Positions 61,433-64,000 of a DNA stretch of 64,000 bases are shown one piece after another. The first letter of the stretch is position 1. Each line of letters starts with the position of its first letter. Source of the DNA: JANQIO01 sp043585095 (GTDB lineage Bacteria; Pseudomonadota; Gammaproteobacteria; Pseudomonadales; Halieaceae); contig CP121321.1 of NCBI GenBank assembly GCA_043585095.1, positions 248,001 through 312,000 on the forward strand. Direction: 5' to 3'. The notes beneath the pieces are model-generated. The model had not been told where the DNA came from. It did no database searches and saw nothing but the letters and a program-made list of their open reading frames with translations. Position numbers and translations under genes: made by a program.

Positions 61433-62296
61433 ATGTATCGCAACAGTACTAGAGCCCCCAGACCAAAAGCCCCAAGATCAGCAAAGCAGGCGCCGGCAGA
61501 GCAGGTGCAGGCCGTATCCGTCGATGCATCAAATCGATTGCTAATGCTTTTTGTGCTGATCGCCTTTCTCGCCTTACTGCCTTTGACGGCGGCGCAAGCT
61601 CAGGACGAAAAAGCGATCACGACGCAGGCTGCATCCGATGCCGCAGCAGCGTCCAGTCAGAAGCGCATAGACAAGTACGACAGTGCCGCTGCCGATGCGC
61701 TGCAGGCGTATCGTATTGCGACCCAGCGAGCTGAGAGCCTTTCGGTTTATAACCAGCAGTTGCAAAAGCTGATCGATTCACAAACGGCAGAAATCACTTC
61801 GATTAAGCGGCAGACCGCTGAAATTGAAGATATTGAAACCGGTGCATTGCCTTTTATGCTTGAGATGACGGATACGTTGGTGCAGATCGTAGAGGCGGAT
61901 GTGCCTTTTCTGCGCACCGAGCGATTGGACCGTATCGCCAAGCTGAAAGAAATGATTGATCGCGCGGATGTAACCGCAGGGGAAAAATACCGTCGCATCA
62001 TGGAGGCCTACAGCATCGAGGCTGACTACGGCAAAACTATCGAGGCCTATCGCGGTGAGCTGGAGCAACGTGGCACAGTACGCGCCGTGGACTTCCTGCG
62101 AATTGGCCGCGTCGGCTTGTATTACCAAACCCTGGATGGCGCTGAAACAGGCCGCTGGAGCGAAGAGCTCGGCGACTGGCAGTTGTTAGCCAGCAGTTAC
62201 CGCCGCCCGGTTCGTGATGGGCTTAGTATCGCTCGCAAACAGGCGCCTCCCAGTCTGTTGCGCTTACCGGTCAGCGCTCCTGGAGGTGCATCATGA
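61433..62296 (+). CDS. DUF3450 exported coiled-coil protein
   Basis: A 287-residue protein from the ATG at 61433. After a Pro/Arg-rich basic start, LLMLFVLIAFLALLPLTAAQAQ is a hydrophobic signal or anchor segment. The mature part is rich in coiled-coil (RAESLSVYNQQLQKLIDSQT, SIKRQTAEIEDIE) and ends in RGTVRAVDFLRIGRVGLYYQTLDG, the DUF3450 core. DUF3450 genes regularly precede ExbB1-ExbB2-ExbD-TonB genes in marine gammaproteobacteria, where the protein acts with a TonB system. The unusually long N-terminus suggests the signal peptide may start later. Overlaps the next gene by 4 nt. Confidence 0.88.
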   Translation: MYRNSTRAPRPKAPRSAKQAPAEQVQAVSVDASNRLLMLFVLIAFLALLPLTAAQAQDEKAITTQAASDAAAASSQKRIDKYDSAAADALQAYRIATQRAESLSVYNQQLQKLIDSQTAEITSIKRQTAEIEDIETGALPFMLEMTDTLVQIVEADVPFLRTERLDRIAKLKEMIDRADVTAGEKYRRIMEAYSIEADYGKTIEAYRGELEQRGTVRAVDFLRIGRVGLYYQTLDGAETGRWSEELGDWQLLASSYRRPVRDGLSIARKQAPPSLLRLPVSAPGGAS

Positions 62297-63660
62297 AAAC
62301 GTCTTGGATGAAAAGCTTATTGGTAGTGGTGTCGCTCACCGTCACTGCGTCAAGTTGGGCACAGGGCAGCGGCAGCTTGCTGGAATTGCTTGAGAAAGTC
62401 GAAACCAACAAGACCAAAGAAGCGCAAATCAATGCCGAGCGAGAGCAGCGGTTTCGCTCCAGAGCCAATGAGCAGGAAGCGCTGCAGCGTGACGCAGAGG
62501 CCGAGGTGGCTCGACAGGAAGCGCTGCGTGTCTCTTTAAAGAAAACCTTCGACGAAAACGAAACCAGTCTGGCGGAATTGCAGGATACTTTGGACAAGCG
62601 CGTCGGTGACCTGGGCGAGCTGTTCGGTGTGTTTAGACAGAATGCAGACGACACGCAAACCGCGCTTTACAACTCGCTAATCACGATTGAGTACCCGGAG
62701 CGAAAGGCAGTTGCCGCGTCGCTTGCAGAAAGTGATGAGGTGCCCACGATTCCTCAAATGCGTGCGCTGTGGGAGTTGCTGATTCAAGAGATTGCTCACT
62801 CTGGTGAGGTCAGCCGTTTCACCACCGATATCGTGCAGCCCAGCGGCGATCAATATCAAGGCGAGGTCGTGCGTGTCGGTACCTTTAATGTGGTAAGTGA
62901 CGATCTATATTTGAACTACCTCCCCGATGCAGAGCAGCTGGTCGAGCTTCCGCGACAGCCCCAGGGCTATGTTCGCAGCAGTGCTTCTGATCTGGTTGAC
63001 GCTGCACCAGGAGAGGAAGTGGGTTTTTATCTCGATCCTTCCCGTGGCGCACTGTTGGGCCTGCTTGTACAGTCGCCCAGCCTGATGGAGCGAGTAGAGC
63101 AGGGTAAAGCCGTTGGCTACGCGATTATCGTGGTGGGCATTATCGGTCTGATGATCGTAGCCGAGCGCTTCCTTGCGGTTGTGCGTGTACGTCGTCGCAT
63201 CAAGCGACAGCTTGCCGACCTTGAGCACCCGGACGTGAGTAATCCTCTGGGCCGCGTGCTCAACGTCTACTACGAGAACAAGCACCTGGATCTCGAGACC
63301 GTCAAGCGTAAGCTCGACGAGGTTGTTTTCAAAGACGTCTCGGAAATTCGCCGGGGGTTGCCGATCATCAAAGTACTGGCAGCGGTTGCACCTTTAATGG
63401 GGCTGCTGGGTACGGTGACCGGTATGATCGGTACCTTCCAGGCCATTACCCTGTTTGGCACGGGTGACCCCAAATTGATGGCCGGCGGTATTTCTCAAGC
63501 GCTGATTACGACGGTGCTGGGCTTGTTGGCGGCGATTCCTCTGCTGCTGACCCACAGCGTACTGTCCAATCAGGTAACTGCGACCAGTAAGCTAATTGCC
63601 GAGCAGTCGGCTGGCATGCTGGCCAAGAAAGCAGAAGCCGACGCTGAATTGAAGGTCTGA
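62293..63660 (+). CDS. MotA/TolQ/ExbB proton-channel protein with periplasmic N-terminal domain (TtpC-like)
   Basis: A 455-residue protein with an initial signal peptide (SLLVVVSLTVTASSWAQ), a coiled-coil region rich in Glu/Arg/Ala (residues about 30-120), a periplasmic domain (about 120-260), and a C-terminal ExbB part. This last has AIIVVGIIGLMIVAERFL (transmembrane helix 1), then VAPLMGLLGTVTGMIGTFQAIT and GISQALITTVLGLLAAIPLLL. The same plan is known as TtpC of the TonB2 systems of Vibrio. It gives proton-driven energy to the TonB complex. It overlaps the DUF3450 gene by 4 nt (ATGA). Confidence 0.92.
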   Translation: MKTSWMKSLLVVVSLTVTASSWAQGSGSLLELLEKVETNKTKEAQINAEREQRFRSRANEQEALQRDAEAEVARQEALRVSLKKTFDENETSLAELQDTLDKRVGDLGELFGVFRQNADDTQTALYNSLITIEYPERKAVAASLAESDEVPTIPQMRALWELLIQEIAHSGEVSRFTTDIVQPSGDQYQGEVVRVGTFNVVSDDLYLNYLPDAEQLVELPRQPQGYVRSSASDLVDAAPGEEVGFYLDPSRGALLGLLVQSPSLMERVEQGKAVGYAIIVVGIIGLMIVAERFLAVVRVRRRIKRQLADLEHPDVSNPLGRVLNVYYENKHLDLETVKRKLDEVVFKDVSEIRRGLPIIKVLAAVAPLMGLLGTVTGMIGTFQAITLFGTGDPKLMAGGISQALITTVLGLLAAIPLLLTHSVLSNQVTATSKLIAEQSAGMLAKKAEADAELKV

Positions 63661-63667
63661 TTACAAA

Positions 63668-64000
63668 ATGGAAGTGATTAGCGCATTACGTGATTTTCTC
63701 GACAAAGGCGGGGACGTTTTATACGCGATTCTGTTTGTGGCGATATGGTTGTGGTGGCTGATCCTGGATCGGTTTTACTATTACCTGCGAGAACATCGTC
63801 CGAAGGTACAGGAAGCGCTTTCGCAGTGGGACAAGCGCAGCGACCGAACCTCATGGTATGCGCAGGCACAGCGCACAGAGATGATTTCACGGATAGAAGT
63901 GGACATGCTGCGCAACGTCAAAATTATCCCGGCGCTGATTGCATTGCTGCCCATGTTTGGCCTTCTGGGCACCGTAACAGGGATGATCACGGTGTTTGAT
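63668..64000 (+). CDS. exbB: ExbB-like proton channel protein, partial (runs off the right edge)
   Basis: The ATG at 63668 opens a frame that runs to the end of the window, giving 111 residues. GDVLYAILFVAIWLWWLILDRFYYYLR is the first transmembrane helix, and ALIALLPMFGLLGTVTGMITVFD the start of the conserved second ExbB segment. It starts 7 nt after the preceding ExbB-like gene, and ExbD and TonB genes are expected beyond the edge. Confidence 0.88.
   Translation, partial: MEVISALRDFLDKGGDVLYAILFVAIWLWWLILDRFYYYLREHRPKVQEALSQWDKRSDRTSWYAQAQRTEMISRIEVDMLRNVKIIPALIALLPMFGLLGTVTGMITVFD

Noticed and set aside
1..64000. Search for tRNA, rRNA, CRISPR arrays, integrase or transposase genes
   Set aside because: No cloverleaf, repeat-spacer array or recombinase motif was recognised by eye; absence is not proven without a scan.

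Overview
The window looks like chromosomal DNA of a marine-type heterotrophic gammaproteobacterium. This is inferred from the GC-rich coding style, short intergenic gaps, TonB-dependent uptake, a DUF3450/ExbB/ExbB energising operon, exported amidohydrolases, and a steroid-type oxidative gene set of the kind seen in Spongiibacteraceae and Halieaceae. No rRNA, tRNA, CRISPR array, intact insertion sequence or prophage was recognised. Protein calls rest on motifs and remembered family signatures; no database search was possible.

Region 1 (1-16.5 kb) holds steroid- or terpenoid-like oxidative catabolism plus exported metallohydrolases: an edge-truncated lipase-like hydrolase, a nitroreductase, a cytochrome P450 divergent from a 3-ketosteroid delta1-dehydrogenase-like flavoprotein and a KshA-like Rieske oxygenase, a crotonase, a gluconolactonase-like lipoprotein, an Old Yellow Enzyme relative, a SnoaL-like protein, a TolB-propeller/CehA-like hydrolase, an SDR, a DUF3604 lipoprotein and a FecR-domain protein. 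Region 2 (16.5-36.2 kb) is mixed accessory metabolism: an exported amidohydrolase, several SDRs, a TauD-type dioxygenase, a HigBA-type toxin-antitoxin pair with a palindromic operator, an AEC transporter, and a double-MarR regulator. That regulator faces a dehydrogenase operon across a promoter carrying two overlapping inverted repeats. A DUF3127 protein with an SSB-like tail, a penicillin-acylase-family lipoprotein and a Dps protein with a clear terminator follow.

Region 3 (36.5-61 kb) is the most striking part: a dense nucleobase/N-heterocycle uptake and degradation locus. It has guanine deaminase, a second exported amidohydrolase, an AzgA-type permease, an 8-oxoguanine-deaminase-like enzyme, a complete NMT1-type ABC importer, a TonB-dependent receptor, a RidA protein, a creatininase-family hydrolase, a cytochrome c fusion, an MFS carrier, an AtzE/AtzG amidase pair, a previously uncounted 59-residue membrane protein, a cytosine-deaminase-like enzyme, a VAO-type flavin oxidase, a DUF2165 membrane protein, an IPNS-like 2-oxoglutarate oxygenase, a CDA-fold deaminase, an NCS2 permease and a PuuE-type allantoinase. 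No xanthine dehydrogenase or urate oxidase was found here. A CTGAC-N6-GTCAG-like palindrome recurs upstream of the receptor, of both divergent 56-kb operons, and in the 61-kb gap, suggesting one regulon under an unseen regulator.

Region 4 (61.4 kb to the edge) begins a DUF3450/ExbB/ExbB operon that probably powers TonB-dependent uptake, plausibly including the receptor at 45-47.6 kb.
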